Notes: a model not told the origin generated them from the letters alone. Positions 11,964 to 23,819 are shown, counted from the stretch's first letter. The stretch: 64,000 bases of DNA from Okapia johnstoni (GCA_024291935.2 CM044311.1:16577001-16641000); one strand, 5' to 3'. Translations and numbers: made by a program.

Positions 11964-12892
11964 TTAAGAAGATCCTGAATCCATTCTGCTATCTTGAAGT
12001 GAACTGGACTTCGTGTGTTTTGCCCCGAATGTCCAATTTCTAATTTCTTTATCCAATGCTACCCTCATAAAAAAACAAGAACAAAAACAAAAAATAAACA
12101 ACAACAAATTTCCCAGATTTACCTGACACAAAATAAACCTGATTCATTAGCAGTTACAGAGTATGATTTTCATGTTAAAAAAATTATTTTACCGCAATAT
12201 AAGATATCGTCTGCTGAGAGAATTAAAATGAGTATTTCCCTGGATACTGTCCTAAAGATATTATAGTTATTACCCTAAGATACATTTTTTATGCTTCTGG
12301 CAGAACATTCAGTTCTGTTTGGTTGTTTAAAATGAATTTTATTTACAATCATTAACCTTACAGTTAAAACCATTCTGGTTAAAAATTATTCTTATGTGAT
12401 GGTATCTATCTGCCTCTTCTATTTTGTATTAGGAAATAAGGGAATTGAAATACACTTTGGCTTTAAATTAAGTCTATCCATGTAATTACAATGAAGTACA
12501 TGTTTGGTATTAAATCTTTTGTGCCTTTTCAAAATTTGGACAATCATAGCACTGATATTGTCTCTAGAGAATCTGGGTCTGTAAACAGAGTGTTATAGTT
12601 TGTGTGACTGTTCTACCAGGGATATAAACTTGTTACAAACATATATACACAAGGGTAGGACCTTACCAAGGAATAGGTTTGAGCAACGGGAAGACTCTGA
12701 CCCTCCCTTTGTGTGTGCAAGTGTATAGAAATATTTACTAACATAGTTACCTGTTATCTAATTTTAGATGAGTGTTCATAATCTTTAGAAACAAAATATG
12801 TATCTCTGTTTAGTTATACTAAGTAAATATAAGGCTGACAATGAGATTCAACTTGTAAAATCATAACAAATAACTTTATATAAGACAACAAA
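11964..12892. other. Anonymous AT-rich sequence
   Basis: No gene or confident repeat; the 83-residue frame at 12015-12266 is A/K-rich low complexity. Confidence 0.45.
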
Positions 12893-13046
12893 TATGGCTA
12901 GCTGGGAAAGAATCCACCTGCAATGAAGGTGAGGATACATATAATCCCTGGTCAGGAAGTAAAGGATATGGCAACCCAACTTCAGTAATTCTTCCCTGAA
13001 AAATACCATGACAATGAGATGGAAGTCTCAACACAATGAGTTTAAA
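12893..13046 (+). mobile_element. Degenerate Bov-tA SINE
   Basis: 'gaaagaatccacctgcaatgaagg', 'taatccctggtcaggaag', 'atggcaacccaacttcagtaattctt' keep the SINE order but with many substitutions and loss of the 3' end. Confidence 0.65.
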
Positions 13047-14425
13047 ACTATATTAAATAAATAATTTATCTGCCTTTTTATTAAGAGACTTTTTTCTATA
13101 AATTACAAAAAATAATTCCTGTTTTTTTTTGAAAACTAAATAAGCAGATTGTATTCTCCTTTCTCTTTTTGACTGGAATAATTCAAAGCTAATATAAATT
13201 TTAAATAAATAATTAAAAACAATGTGGATTGTGACTCACGAATTTTGCATCTTATTGTTCTGGCTCCAATATTCTCATGGTTATAATTCTGAATATGTGT
13301 ACATAAAACTCACTGCACATGATGATTAATTATTCATGCACATTCATCAACCAGTGTTCAGTAACACAAATACAGAAGACAAGAAAAAAAGGAGAGTGCA
13401 TTAAAAGATTTAAAAAATACAGTAGTAATAGATAATGAGAACACATAAGAAGCTAAGCAGAGATGGCTAAGGCTTCATGTAATAGAGGAGAAAACTTCAA
13501 TGCAGATAGCAGCCATTGTTCTTTGACATCAAGTCTCAAAATCTAAAGAGGATTAAAAAGTACTACATATATGTAAAATCATGAAGATTAATTGATGGAC
13601 TGTGTAAGAAACAATTTCACCATTCCCAGGTCACTTTCTTCTATAGTTGCTGATGACCCAGATGCATCGTTTTAAGAATTGGGAAAAAAATAAATACATT
13701 TTTTCAAGTCTCGATGAGCTGCTATTCACTCCAACAAGTAAATTTTGTATAATGAAAATACGCCTCAGACTTGACCTCCTACCATCGTGAAGGTAGCTAG
13801 AAATTCAAAAGAAAGAGAGCAATCTATTCCGAAGAAAGTAATAGTGGATAGGAGTACCAAAGATATACAACTTCTTTTAGTTTGCAGATGATACACACTT
13901 AGATTCTCTCTTTGGATTTGTTTTTCAAAAGCAAAATCCACTAATTAGCAGACCAAGAGCTGTCTAATAAGTCAGCCAGAGTTCTCATTTAAGGAAGAAC
14001 TTGGCAGAAAATTTACTTATACAATAATATTTATCCAGACATGATAAAAAAGTAAAACTTCAACAAAGATACCCAGAGACAGAAAGAGCATCAACATGAA
14101 ATACTAAGATATAGACACAGAATAATTAATCCAAATTATACAGAGATAGTCCAGTAAGCAGAATAAACTTAAATAATTCGAGTACTAAAATGGAAGACAG
14201 GGGAGAAATTATCACTGCCATATAATGGGAACAAAAAGTTGCAAAAGGTATGATCAAAGTAAAAACTCTTTGAAATTAAAATATAGTTGCTAAAGTTAAA
14301 GAGTGCAATCAACAGATAAATAAGGGGAAAAAAAGGAGAGAAATTTTCCCAGGAAAAAAAGAGGTGGGGAGGGAAAGTAAATAAGAGAAAGTTTAAGTAA
14401 GAGACATATCATCAATCTAGGGGAG
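13047..14425. other. Anonymous A-rich sequence
   Basis: About 1.4 kb with no gene. From about 13690 the + strand is A-rich and could be a very old L1 5' part, but I see no motif that proves it. Confidence 0.35.
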
Positions 14426-14580
14426 TGTTTTTCAATATTTATTCTTTGGATGAACAATTCTTTGTTAATTGCTGGACATTTATCACTGGTGTTCAGAGGC
14501 TTGGAATGGCACTCACTGTAAACATGTAAAACTTCTCTATGTGTTTCAAATCTGTCCTAGTGGGGAGACTTCTCTGTCAG
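14426..14580 (+). mobile_element. Possible MER5-like hAT (Charlie) fragment
   Basis: 'tggatgaacaattctttgtt', 'gctggacatttatcac' and later 'cttctctatgtgtttc' are in the order of the MER5 non-autonomous DNA transposon. Diverged. Confidence 0.45.
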
Positions 14581-14634
14581 TTGACATCCACAGATCTAGG
14601 AGGTCCATACACAAACTTATGTAAGCTCAAGGGG

Positions 14635-14659
14635 ACACACACACACACGCACGCGTGTG

Positions 14660-14694
<35 letters not shown>

Positions 14695-14707
14695 GTGTAT
14701 ACACATA
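14635..14707. repeat. 73-bp alternating purine-pyrimidine tract
   Basis: (AC)n interrupted by acgcacgcgtgtgcacgcgc near 14647-14668 and closing with acgtgtatacacata. Purine and pyrimidine alternate without a break from 14635 to 14707, the pattern most prone to left-handed Z-DNA. The interruptions also make short palindromes (gcacgcgtgtgc-type). The Val/Cys-rich end of a minus-strand frame here is only repeat translation. Confidence 0.95.
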
Positions 14708-15423
14708 GAAGAGGCTAGAACAAATATCTGCCTCTAGAAACACAGTCAATGGTAATTCTGAGAAACCCTCCTGCTGTAAAAAATAGATTAAAATATAAAT
14801 ACAGTTTTTTAAACTAACTGCTTGTGAGTGAGAAGTTAAGGAAATTCCTAAGAATACAAAATAACAAATCAATTCTAAAGGCAAGATGGATCTGAGGGTA
14901 TTTTCCAAAACCAGGAATACAAAAAAAAAATAGTTTTAAATGCAGCTTTAATATGCTAAATAGCATACTTAATACATAAGAGCATGATAATACAATAATT
15001 TTAAGATTTAGAAATTTATATAAAACTCTTGGCTCTAGTATTTCTCTTCTATCCTATGCTAGAGTGCCCCTCAAAGACAGAATATTTTTCCTGAATACTG
15101 TTTGAAATTCCCTTAAATATTAAAAACAAAACAACAAACACCTACCCATATATCTATGAGATTTATTTACTTATGAGATTTGTAGATATAGTTATATAAC
15201 AATGCATAGCCAAATAATCCATTGAGATTTTTTGCAAGATAGTATGGAAAAGCCTGAACAAAGTTTTTGACCAACATAATAACACACTGTATAACACAGT
15301 GAACTAAATTTTTTCTATTCAAAACTCTTAAGATTCAGCTATTTGACAGCGGGAAACTATCCCTCTCTTGAGTTTTTACAGTGACACAGTGTTCCATTAT
15401 GTGCACTGTGGGTTTTCCTCTAT
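14708..15423. other. Anonymous AT-rich sequence
   Basis: No gene or repeat recognised apart from an A-run at about 14922-14930. Confidence 0.45.
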
Positions 15424-16209
15424 CAGTTCAGTTCAGTTCAGTCGCTCAGTCGTGTCCAACTCTTTGCGACCCCATGAATCGCAGAATGCCAGGCCTCCCT
15501 GTCCATCACCAACTCCCGGAGATTACCCAAACTCATGTCCATCGAGTCGGTGATGCCATTCATCTATCTCATCCTCTGTCATCCCCTTCTCCTCCTCCCT
15601 TCAATCTTTCCCAGCATCAGAGTCTTTTCCAATGAGTCAGCTCTTCGCATGAGGTGGCCAAAGGATTGGAGTTTCAGCTTCAACATCAGTCCTTCCAATG
15701 AACGCCCAGGACTGATCTCTTTTAGGATGGACTGGTTGGATCTCCTTGCAGTCCAAGGGACTCTCAAGAGTCTTCTCCAACACCACAGTTCAAAAGCATC
15801 AATTCTTCGGCACTCAGCCTTCTTCACCGTCCAACTCTCACATCCATACATGACCACTGGAAAAACCATAGCCTTGGCTAGATGGACTTTGTTGGCAAAG
15901 TAATATCTCTGCTTTTTAATATGCTATCTAGGTTGGTCATAACTTTCCTTCCAAGGAGTAAGCGTCTTTTAATTTCATGGCTGCAGTCACCATATGCAGT
16001 GATTTTGGAGCCCCCAAAAATAAAGTTTGCCACTGTTTCCACTGTTTCCCCATCTATTTGCCATGAAGTGACAGGACCAGATGCCGTGATCTTAGTTTTC
16101 TGAATGTTGAGCTTTAAACCAACTTTTTCACTCTCCTCTTTCACTTTCATCAAGAAGCTCTTTAGTTTTCTTTGCTTTCTCTCATAAGGGTGGTGTCATC
16201 TGCATATCT
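15424..16209 (-). mobile_element. BovB LINE, antisense, 5'-truncated at YADD
   Basis: Opens with the tandem cagttcagttcagttcag 3' terminus and runs through the C-terminal RT region to the codons for the YADD active site (gtcatctgcatatct, about 16194-16208), where it stops. Residual minus-strand frames are 15579-15869 and 15878-16153; a frameshift lies between them around 15870-15905. Inactive. Confidence 0.93.
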
Positions 16210-16262
16210 ATAGATGCACATTTAAATTACCATATTATTGTTATGAACAATGCTGTTATGGA
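16210..16262 (-). mobile_element. Old L1, antisense, left part
   Basis: 'ttgttatgaacaatgctgttatgg' is a typical antisense L1 ORF2-region signature. Its continuation seems to be at 16794 onward, across an inserted LTR. Confidence 0.4.
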
Positions 16263-16793
16263 CATTCTGTGGCTTAAAAATGGCTGTAAATAATTTGACA
16301 CTCTTACCATGAAAGAATGTGGACTATTTCCTCTTGAAACTGTGTTATTCTGTGAAGCTTTAACCAATGAAATGTGGGGAAAAGATACCTTGCTGGTTTC
16401 AAATCTAGCTCCAAAGAGGACTTACAGTTTCAACCTTGTATCATCTAGATCTGAACTGCAGTGTAGTCAGAAGGTAACTGACTATCCTGCTGAAAAGATC
16501 TAGTAGAGAGGTTCTAGGGTCTATAAGGAGAGAAGCTGAGGAGCCCATTCCTCCAAGGCCAGCCTCCAACTGCCCCTTTCAAGACATCAAGCTTTCATGA
16601 AAACTCCAGACAGTCATCAGGTCAACAGGGGCATCACTGTGTCACTTCATTGATGGCACTTGGGGCCGAAGAATCACTAAAATAAGGCCTTACTGACTTT
16701 CAACCCAAAGTATTAAGTTCATAATAAAGTAAATTTTTTAAACTACAGTCTAGAAGGTATTTTGTTATGTAGCAATAGGTTATCAAAACACTC
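16263..16793 (+). mobile_element. MaLR-type LTR (MLT1-like), nested
   Basis: Begins near 'tttgacactcttaccatg' and ends 'tgttatgtagcaataggttatcaaaaca', the usual end of MaLR LTRs in sense. About 530 bp. L1-like antisense sequence on both sides suggests insertion into an older L1. An ancient LTR; no internal coding region. Confidence 0.5.
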
Positions 16794-17113
16794 CTGGTAT
16801 GCTGTGAACATGAGTTTTACTAGGAAATATACTTAGTGAAATTTGTGAGTCATAGACTATGCATATTCTCAAATTTACAGGATAATACAATTCTTTTTCA
16901 AAGTGATTATGCCAAGGTACACTCCCATCAGCAGTATAAGATGGTCAATTTTTCCTATGATTATTCACACTGTATCATTCTTTTTCAGTACAATGCCTCT
17001 ATCTGCCTTTTTGCCCATTTTAGGTTTAGTTTAATTCTTACAATTTGTAAAAGTTATAGGTTTTAAAAACTATCATCTCTTTATAATAGTGCATCTCTCT
17101 ATAGATAGATAAG

Positions 17114-17144
<31 letters not shown>

Positions 17145-17390
17145 CTGTGTTTATGTTTCCAAAATGCTTTGAAGAACAGGAGTTCTTACCTTTTATCTAC
17201 TCAAATTCATAAACATTTTCCTTCATTCTTTACGTGTCTTGTACATTTTGTAAGAAATGTATTTCTAATTTAAGGTCAAATATATTTGCCTATATTTTCT
17301 TCTAAAAGGTTAGTATTTGGTTTTCATATTGTCTCTAATCTGCCAGCAACCCAATCTGTATGTTTTGTGTGTGTATGCATGTAGCAATTG
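16794..17390 (-). mobile_element. Old L1, antisense, right part
   Basis: 'ggtacactcccatcagcagtataag' and 'cctatattttcttctaaaagg' are common antisense L1 ORF2 and downstream signatures. Highly diverged. Confidence 0.5.
17101..17145. repeat. (TAGA)n microsatellite
   Basis: Imperfect tetranucleotide repeat, about ten units, with aagtag and aaat interruptions. Confidence 0.85.
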
Positions 17391-18033
17391 ATGTGGTATC
17401 AAATCTTATTTTCTTTTGGAGGATCAGTGACACTAGCAGTATTTGCTTCCTTTTCCAATTAGTCATATATCAAATATCAATATATGCAGTAAGAATGTAA
17501 TCAAGTATCAATATATGCAATATCTGACTTTGGCATCAATATTCTCTTTAGTTCATCTCCTTGTTTACCCCTGCACCAATACTATACTGTCTCTGCTGTA
17601 TTAGAGAACTCAGGAAATAATAGATATTCAACAAATATTTTTTAAAAGAATGAATTAATACTGATTTGCAATAAGTTCTGAAATGTGGCAACATAAGCCG
17701 TCTCACTTCACTCCTCCTTAGGAGAACCTTGCCTGATTCTGGATCTTTAAGCAATCCTATACATTTCAGATTCAGTTTGTAAAATAACTTGAAGTATAAT
17801 ACTGGCTTTACAATCTTAAATATGAAAACCTAATCATTAATCTTCAACATTATAATATTTTTAAATTATGTTTCATATGTTCTGCCTTTTTCCCTAAAAT
17901 ATTTTGAAATAAATCTCAGATTTCATTCAGTCTTGTCAATACATATTTTGATATTCGTCTTTAAGAAATCTAGACTTCACATATAATGCTATTATCAAGC
18001 AAGATGAAATTAAAGCCATTCCTTAATATGATG
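17391..18033. other. Anonymous AT-rich sequence
   Basis: No gene. A direct repeat of 'tatcaatatatgca' occurs at about 17475 and 17506. Confidence 0.45.
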
Positions 18034-18113
18034 TTGGGTTGGCCAAAAAGATCATTTGGGTTTTTCATAACATCTTATGGAAAAATCTGATGGAATGTTT
18101 TGGCCAACCTAAT
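18034..18113 (+). mobile_element. Palindromic mariner-derived MITE
   Basis: About 80 bp, almost only two terminal inverted repeats: ttgggttggccaaaaag at the left and the matching ttttggccaacctaa at the right, meeting at a catc loop (18071-18074). This is the ruminant mariner TIR palindrome with no transposase. Confidence 0.85.
18036..18110 (+). ncRNA. Candidate miR-2284/2285-like hairpin
   Basis: The mariner palindrome can fold into a ~35-bp hairpin: 5' arm 18036-18070, 3' arm 18075-18110. The bovine miR-2284/2285 family, as I know it, has mature sequences lying in exactly this mariner TIR (aaaagttcgtttgggttttt-like). Here the 5' arm reads aaaagatcatttgggttttt, so the seed differs from the typical family member. 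Transcription is not shown by the sequence; candidate only. Confidence 0.4.
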
Positions 18114-18699
18114 ACATACTTTGTTTTCAAATTTCCTCAACTGTCTCTATCTCTCTCTTTTTTTTTCCACATCCTTGATTATTTCAATGAAGTCTCAAAC
18201 ACGGACAACACATTGCTTTTGGCTGTTTGGTTTCTTATGTCTCTGTCTCTTCCTCCATTAAAAAATCATTTTCAAGACCAATTTTTGATTTTGACTTTCA
18301 ATTAGTCTAAAGTATTGGGTACCTAGAATGTATAAGTAAATAGAGAGTGATAATGAGGTTTCAGTTGTTGGACACAGTTATAAGAACTGAGTCAAGGTAT
18401 TGCTAATAAGGTTCATCCTCCAAGATCATAGAATTGATTGACATTTTGTCAAATGGATATAGTATTTGTTTGATCTCTCATAAATGACAATTTTCATGTC
18501 TCTACCTTCTCATTCCCTTAATTTCTGCCCCCTGTCCCCAGCTTCATCTTTTCCTAATAAGGGAATTCTTTCAGTCTCCAGACTATCTGGGCCATAAATA
18601 TACAGACAAGAGACAACAGTGATGAATAACAACAAAAGCAACTCAAACTTTCCCCTGCTCATTTCCAGGGATATGTCCTAATCACAACCGAGGACTCAA
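18114..18699. other. Anonymous sequence
   Basis: No gene or confident repeat; a CT-rich patch at about 18145-18170. Confidence 0.4.
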
Positions 18700-18925
18700 A
18701 ATATATGCTTATTTTTTGCGACTCCATGGACTGTCCATGGAATTCTCCAGGCCAGAATGCTGGAGTGGGTAGCCTTTCCCTTCTCCAGGGGATCTTCCCA
18801 AACCAGGGATTGAACCCAGGTCTCCTGCATTGCAGGTAGATTCTTTACCAGCTGAGCCGCAAGGGAAGCCCAAGAACACCGGAATGGGTAGCCTATCCCA
18901 ACTGAGCTAATAGGGAAGCCCTTTT
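18700..18925 (-). mobile_element. Bov-tA SINE (antisense) with duplicated head
   Basis: BovA core and tRNA-like head in reverse complement (gagccgcaagggaagccc near 18855), followed by a second, shorter copy of the end (gagctaatagggaagccc near 18903). The tandem head suggests a BOV-A2-like dimer with internal loss. Confidence 0.85.
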
Positions 18926-21433
18926 TTGTGTGTACTTGTACTATTTTCAAATTTTATGATAAGCATTTTAAGCCAATTTAGGAATTAACCATCAAACCCT
19001 TTCTCTTCAATGAAGCAAAAGGAACAAATTGCTCTTTAAAGGAATGAATTGTTCCAGAACATTCTGCTTTTGTGATGATTTTTGTTTACACCAAAGCTTG
19101 ATATCTACTTCAACTAGAATTTGCAGGTTGAAGGACTGATAATTATTATCAGATTTCTAGCATCGTTGAAATCTGAAAGCGTAAGTTGATATGAGCGTGC
19201 ATCACAATGTTGAATTTCTTAAATGGACATGCTTTTGAGAATATATGATGATTTTAATATACGTTTAAAACCCCATACTCTTGAACTCAAGAACCACTCG
19301 CTTGTTAATAACACTGCTAAAAATACATGCAAGTTTATCAACTCTTCAGACTTCAGGTCATCCCACACAGGCCCCATCAATTTGCAATAGAGTCATTTAT
19401 TTCTTCTCAATTTGAATAGCTTTAATTGGATCAAAATGTTCCCTTTAAAGAGTTGTTTTCAATTCAAGGAAAGAATCCAAACTTTCTTTTAGAGGGTCTT
19501 TACAATATACCGCATTGTAATTTACTTTGCATGAACAAAGTGTACATAATAAAAATACTCAAATTCTATGTTGAAAGTCTAAACACAGTGAACTAGTCCA
19601 GAACCTGATAAGAATTATATATTTCTTACTTTTACTTTGATAATGCTGGCAATATGTTTTAAACAGCCCACTATATGATATCTGTTTCAAAACTAACAAA
19701 TTATATAACTATTTAATCTTGGCATACTCCTTTGTTTTGAGTTGGTTCTTGTGGTTTTCTATGCTTTGAAAGCAAGAACTTTGACTAAGACAACTATTTG
19801 TGCATTGACCATAAGTTTATGATCCTGTTTGTGAAATGATTCATTTGAAAAGGGGTGGGAAAAGGTTATTCATAATTCTCAGGATATGAGGCACAACTCA
19901 GGACTATCCTGACTATACTGGTATGTATGGGCATTCTACTTATAAAGGCATTTTGTAGGATATTAATAAACATTCCAAAGACTAAATATTCAAATTCCAA
20001 ATTTCCCTCATTGTTAAACATGTGAGCAGTTTTCTCCTAAAAATTCACTTAATTGGTTCTCTCTAATAAATACTCTTTTTTTTAAAGGTTTAAAATCTGT
20101 TTTTTAATGTATAATGTTAACTTTTGGTTTATTTGTTAAACCTAGTTTACCTTTCCTGGAATCACTAAAATGAAAGCCCATGATGATTAAGCTGTAAGAT
20201 TAAATGTGTTTTCCTTTTCCTTTTGCTCCAGTGAAAACTATTTCTATTTAAAATTGTTTACATGTAAGAATTAATGGAAGAGAATATCACTCCCTGGCCA
20301 GACCATAACCATTCCATATAATCATGTTAAATAACTGTTGTAGGAAGCTAAACAATTGTATAGTCCACATTTTGAGAATTGACAGCAACCACTACTGTAT
20401 TCAAAGCACAAAAATAAGTCAATGGAAATAAAATATCCAGCCCTAACCACAAAATAATTATAATCTTATTAAATTTGAAGGCATGCTTACAACAACAGGA
20501 ACAGCAACAACAAAGTAATATGAGGTAATAGATAACAATAGAAAAAATGAACACCAGAAAGGAGGTCCCTGTGTGGGTTGGGGTGATCATGGACCTGATG
20601 ACTTGAAGTTGGTCATGAAGAATTGCAAGGTTTAAAATAGAGGATATTTTAAAGCATAGTTGAAGGTCAAAAGCATAAAAATTGCATTTTAAAGTGTCAG
20701 TAAAACATGATCTTAAAAATATCCAGGCAATGAGTTTGAATCCTTTTGGGCTCATCTCCTACAAAGAAGAAAACTTGCCTTGCAGCAAGGCAGATGTACT
20801 CGAATGTTGCTCTGAAAAGAAGACTCCTCCAAGAATTGAGGTAGAATTTAGATTCTCTCATCTGCATTCCACCCCTCTCCATTTTGAAGACTGAGAGGGA
20901 TTTGTGAAGTGGGCATTTATCCATTGCTAAGAACAGGTCTGGGACAATTTGTTCAATTCAAGCAAGCTACAAAGAAACCATCTGCGGGTGACTAATTTTG
21001 CATGAAATTTTGAATAAACTTGAAGTAATGTCCTAGAGGCAAGATTCTCTTCTTTCTTGGTCACAAGTAATCTTGAGACTAAAGGGCCTCCAGCTAGAAT
21101 TGACTCACTGGAAATGTGCAAACAACTCCAATTGTCTCTTCTTTATCTGCCTCTATGCATTAGTCTCCTTTAACTTGCTAAAAAAAAAAAAAAAGTATTA
21201 GACATTGTTTCTTCTCCTCAATACATTGGACGCTTTAAGGCTAATCAACTTGAGCTCTCAAAGTTGATTCTCAAGCTATATGAGGGACTAAATTTAGATG
21301 GAAAGATCTGGATTAAGGTTAACTGGCCAAGAATTCTTTAAAAAAAATGGTGTCTCAGAACAAAATAGGGTACCTGTCTTAAGGTTGTTTGCCCAGCCCC
21401 AAGGATTGTGACTTTGTAATTGTAAAGGAGTTT
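18926..21433. other. Longest stretch without recent insertions
   Basis: About 2.5 kb with no recognised repeat of ruminant age and no supported gene. A 135-residue minus-strand frame (20348-20755) starts at a Met codon but includes a Cys-rich run translated from aacaacagg-type repeats; no domain seen. An (A)15 run lies at 21180-21194. Confidence 0.45.
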
Positions 21434-21446
21434 GCAATTAGAAAGG

Positions 21447-21717
21447 AGAAGGCGATGGCACCCCACTCCAGTACTCTTGCCTGGGAAACCCCACGGACGG
21501 AGGAGCCTGGTAGGCTGCAGCCCATGGGGTCGCGAAGAGTCGGACACGACTGAGAGACTTCATTTTTCACTTTCATGCAGTGGAGAAGGAAATGGCAACC
21601 CACTCCAGTATTCTTGCCTGGAGAATCCCAGGGACGGCGGAGCCTGGTGGGCTGCTGTCTGTGGGGTCGCACTGAGTCAGACACGACTGAAGCGACTTAG
21701 CAGCAGCAGCAGCAGCA
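21447..21717 (+). mobile_element. Young ART2A dimeric SINE with perfect 13-bp TSD
   Basis: Two BovA monomers joined by cttcatttttcactttcatgc, with well-kept CpG sites (for example gtcgcgaagagtcggacacg). Flanked by gcaattagaaagg at 21434-21446 and 21718-21730. The tail carries a CAG-type triplet run at 21699-21720. High match to the other dimers here and a perfect TSD point to recent insertion. Frames on both strands (97 and 101 residues) are SINE translations. Confidence 0.95.
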
Positions 21718-21730
21718 GCAATTAGAAAGG

Positions 21731-22229
21731 GATTCAAGAATGTAAGTGAACACAGTGTGAGAACAGCCCTTCTTATGTTGGTGTTTGAAATATAGATAGA
21801 TATAATTTTATTAGAAAGATTTAGGAATATAGAATTTAGTAATACATGTTTAGGGATTTAAATACATTTATACCCCTTGACTCTGTAATTCTCAACTCTG
21901 TAAACAGTATTATCTTCATGAATAGGATACCTTCAGAAGAAAATATTTTTAAAAAATCAAAATACTTATCTATAGGTGATGGAATTATGAGTGATTGTTT
22001 TTTTCTTCAAAATTTCAAGCTCATTCTCTGTAGCTTTTTAATCAAGGAATTTAGCAAATGGGATGGTTCTTTCCACTGCTATTTTCATTGTTCTGAAGCA
22101 TATCTAAAAAGTTTCTTCATTGTGTACACAGACACACAAAGACTTACCTCCTCAAAGAAGACAAAAACCTTCTAACAATGCAATCTAAAGCATTTCCTTT
22201 TGAATAGAAAAGTGGTTTTTAAGAGATTG
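21731..22229. other. Anonymous AT-rich sequence
   Basis: No gene or repeat recognised. The 109-residue frame at 21846-22175 has no known motif. Confidence 0.4.
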
Positions 22230-22462
22230 TTTGATTTCTTTCATCAGTGTCTTATAGTTTTGTGTATAGAGCTCTTTCATCTCCTTAGGTAGGTTTGTTC
22301 CTAGGCATTTTATTCTTTTTGTTGCAATGGTAAATAAGATCGATTTATTAATTTCTCTTTCTGATTTTTCATTGTTAGTGTATAGGAATGCAAGGGATTT
22401 CTGTGTATTGACTTCATATCCTCCAAGTTTAGTAAATTCACTGATGAGCTACAGTAATTTTT
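22230..22462 (-). mobile_element. Inverted 5' segment of a twin-primed L1
   Basis: Reverse complement of L1 ORF2. It corresponds to about 38031-38256 of the full-length L1 in this window, from 'ctgatgaaagaaatcaaa' (read on the minus strand) back to the aaattactag side. It joins head-on to the sense segment that follows. Confidence 0.85.
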
Positions 22463-22625
22463 TGAGACAACATAAACAGATGGAGAAATGAATTGGAAGA
22501 ATCACCTGTGAAAATGACTGTAAAACCCAAAGCAATCTACAGATTCAATGCAATCCCTATCAAATTACCAATGTCATTTTCCCGCAGAACTAGAACAAAC
22601 GATTTCACAATTCATATAGAAACAC

Positions 22626-22830
22626 CAGTGAAGTTGCTCAGTTGTGTCCGACTCTTTGAAATCCCATGGACTGTAGCCTACCAGGCTCCTTCATCCATGG
22701 AATTTTCCAGACAAGAGTACTGGAGTGGGTTGCCATTTCCCTTTCCAGGGGATCTTCCTGACCCAGGGATCGAACCCAGGTTTCCCACATTGCAGGCAGA
22801 CGCTTTACTGTCTGAGCCACCAGGGAAGCC
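22626..22830 (-). mobile_element. Bov-tA SINE inserted in L1, perfect TSD
   Basis: Full-length antisense Bov-tA. Flanked by catatagaaacac at 22613-22625 and 22831-22843 (perfect 13 bp), which is L1 ORF2 sequence. This shows that the SINE arrived after the L1. Confidence 0.95.
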
Positions 22831-23793
22831 CATATAGAAACACAAATGATCCCAAATAGCCAAAGCAACCTTGAGAAAGAAGAATGGAGCTGGAAGAATC
22901 AACTTTCCTGACTTCAGATTATTCTACATAATTACACTCTTCAAGACAGTATGGTACTGGCACAAAAACAGAAGTATAGACCAATGGAACAAGATAGAAG
23001 CCCAGAGATAAAATCACACACCTAAGGACACCTTATCTTTAACAAAGGAGGCAAGAATATACAATGAAAAAAAAATAGATTCTTCAATAAATAGTGCTGG
23101 GGAAACTGGGCAGCTGCATGTAAAAGAATGAAATTAGAACACTTCCTAACACCGTACACAAAAAATAAACTCAAAAAGGATTATAAACAAATATAAGACC
23201 AGGAAACTTGTAGAGAAAAACATAGGCAGAACACTCTTTGACATAAATTGCAGCAAGGTCCTCTATGACCCATCTCACAGAGTAATGGAAATAAAAACAA
23301 AAATAAACAAATGGGATCTAATTAAACTTAAAACCTTTGCACAGCAAAGGAAACCATAAATAAGATGAAAAGACAGCACTCAGAATGGGAGAAAATAATT
23401 GCCAATGAAGCAAATGAAAAGATTAATTTCCAAAATACACAAGCAGCCCAGGCAGCTCAATATCAGGAAAACAAGCAACGCCAAAAAATGGGCAGAAAAC
23501 CTAAACAGACATTTCTACAAAGAAAACATACAAATGGTTAATAAACACATAAAAAAAATGCTCAACATTGCTTGTTATTAGAGAAATGCAAATCAAAACT
23601 ACAATGAGATATCACTTAACATCAGTCAGAATGACCATCATCAGAAAATCTATAAACAATAAATGCTGGAGAGGATGTGGAGAAAAGGCAACTCAGTTGC
23701 ATTGTTAGCGGGCATGAAAGTTGATAGAGACACTAGAATTCTATGAAGATTTCTTTTAAAACTAGGAATAAAACTACCATAAGACCCAGCAAT

Positions 23794-23819
23794 ACCACTG
23801 AGCCACAAGGGAAGTCCAT
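23794..23819 (-). mobile_element. SINE head remnant at an L1 deletion
   Basis: Only cactgagccacaagggaagtcc of a Bov-tA head (antisense) remains. L1 on the left matches about 39520 and on the right about 39757 of the full-length copy, so roughly 235 bp of L1 is gone where this scrap sits. Confidence 0.7.

Noticed and set aside
14627..14908. 93-residue frame with a Val/Cys repeat end
   Set aside because: Produced by the AC/GT repeat.
15535..15903. 122-residue plus-strand frame
   Set aside because: Antisense frame of the BovB reverse transcriptase; the same peptide recurs at 8716, 25889, 31468 and 50157 in other BovB copies.
20348..20755. 135-residue minus-strand open frame
   Set aside because: Cys-rich stretch comes from an imperfect triplet repeat; no domain, no splice or promoter context.
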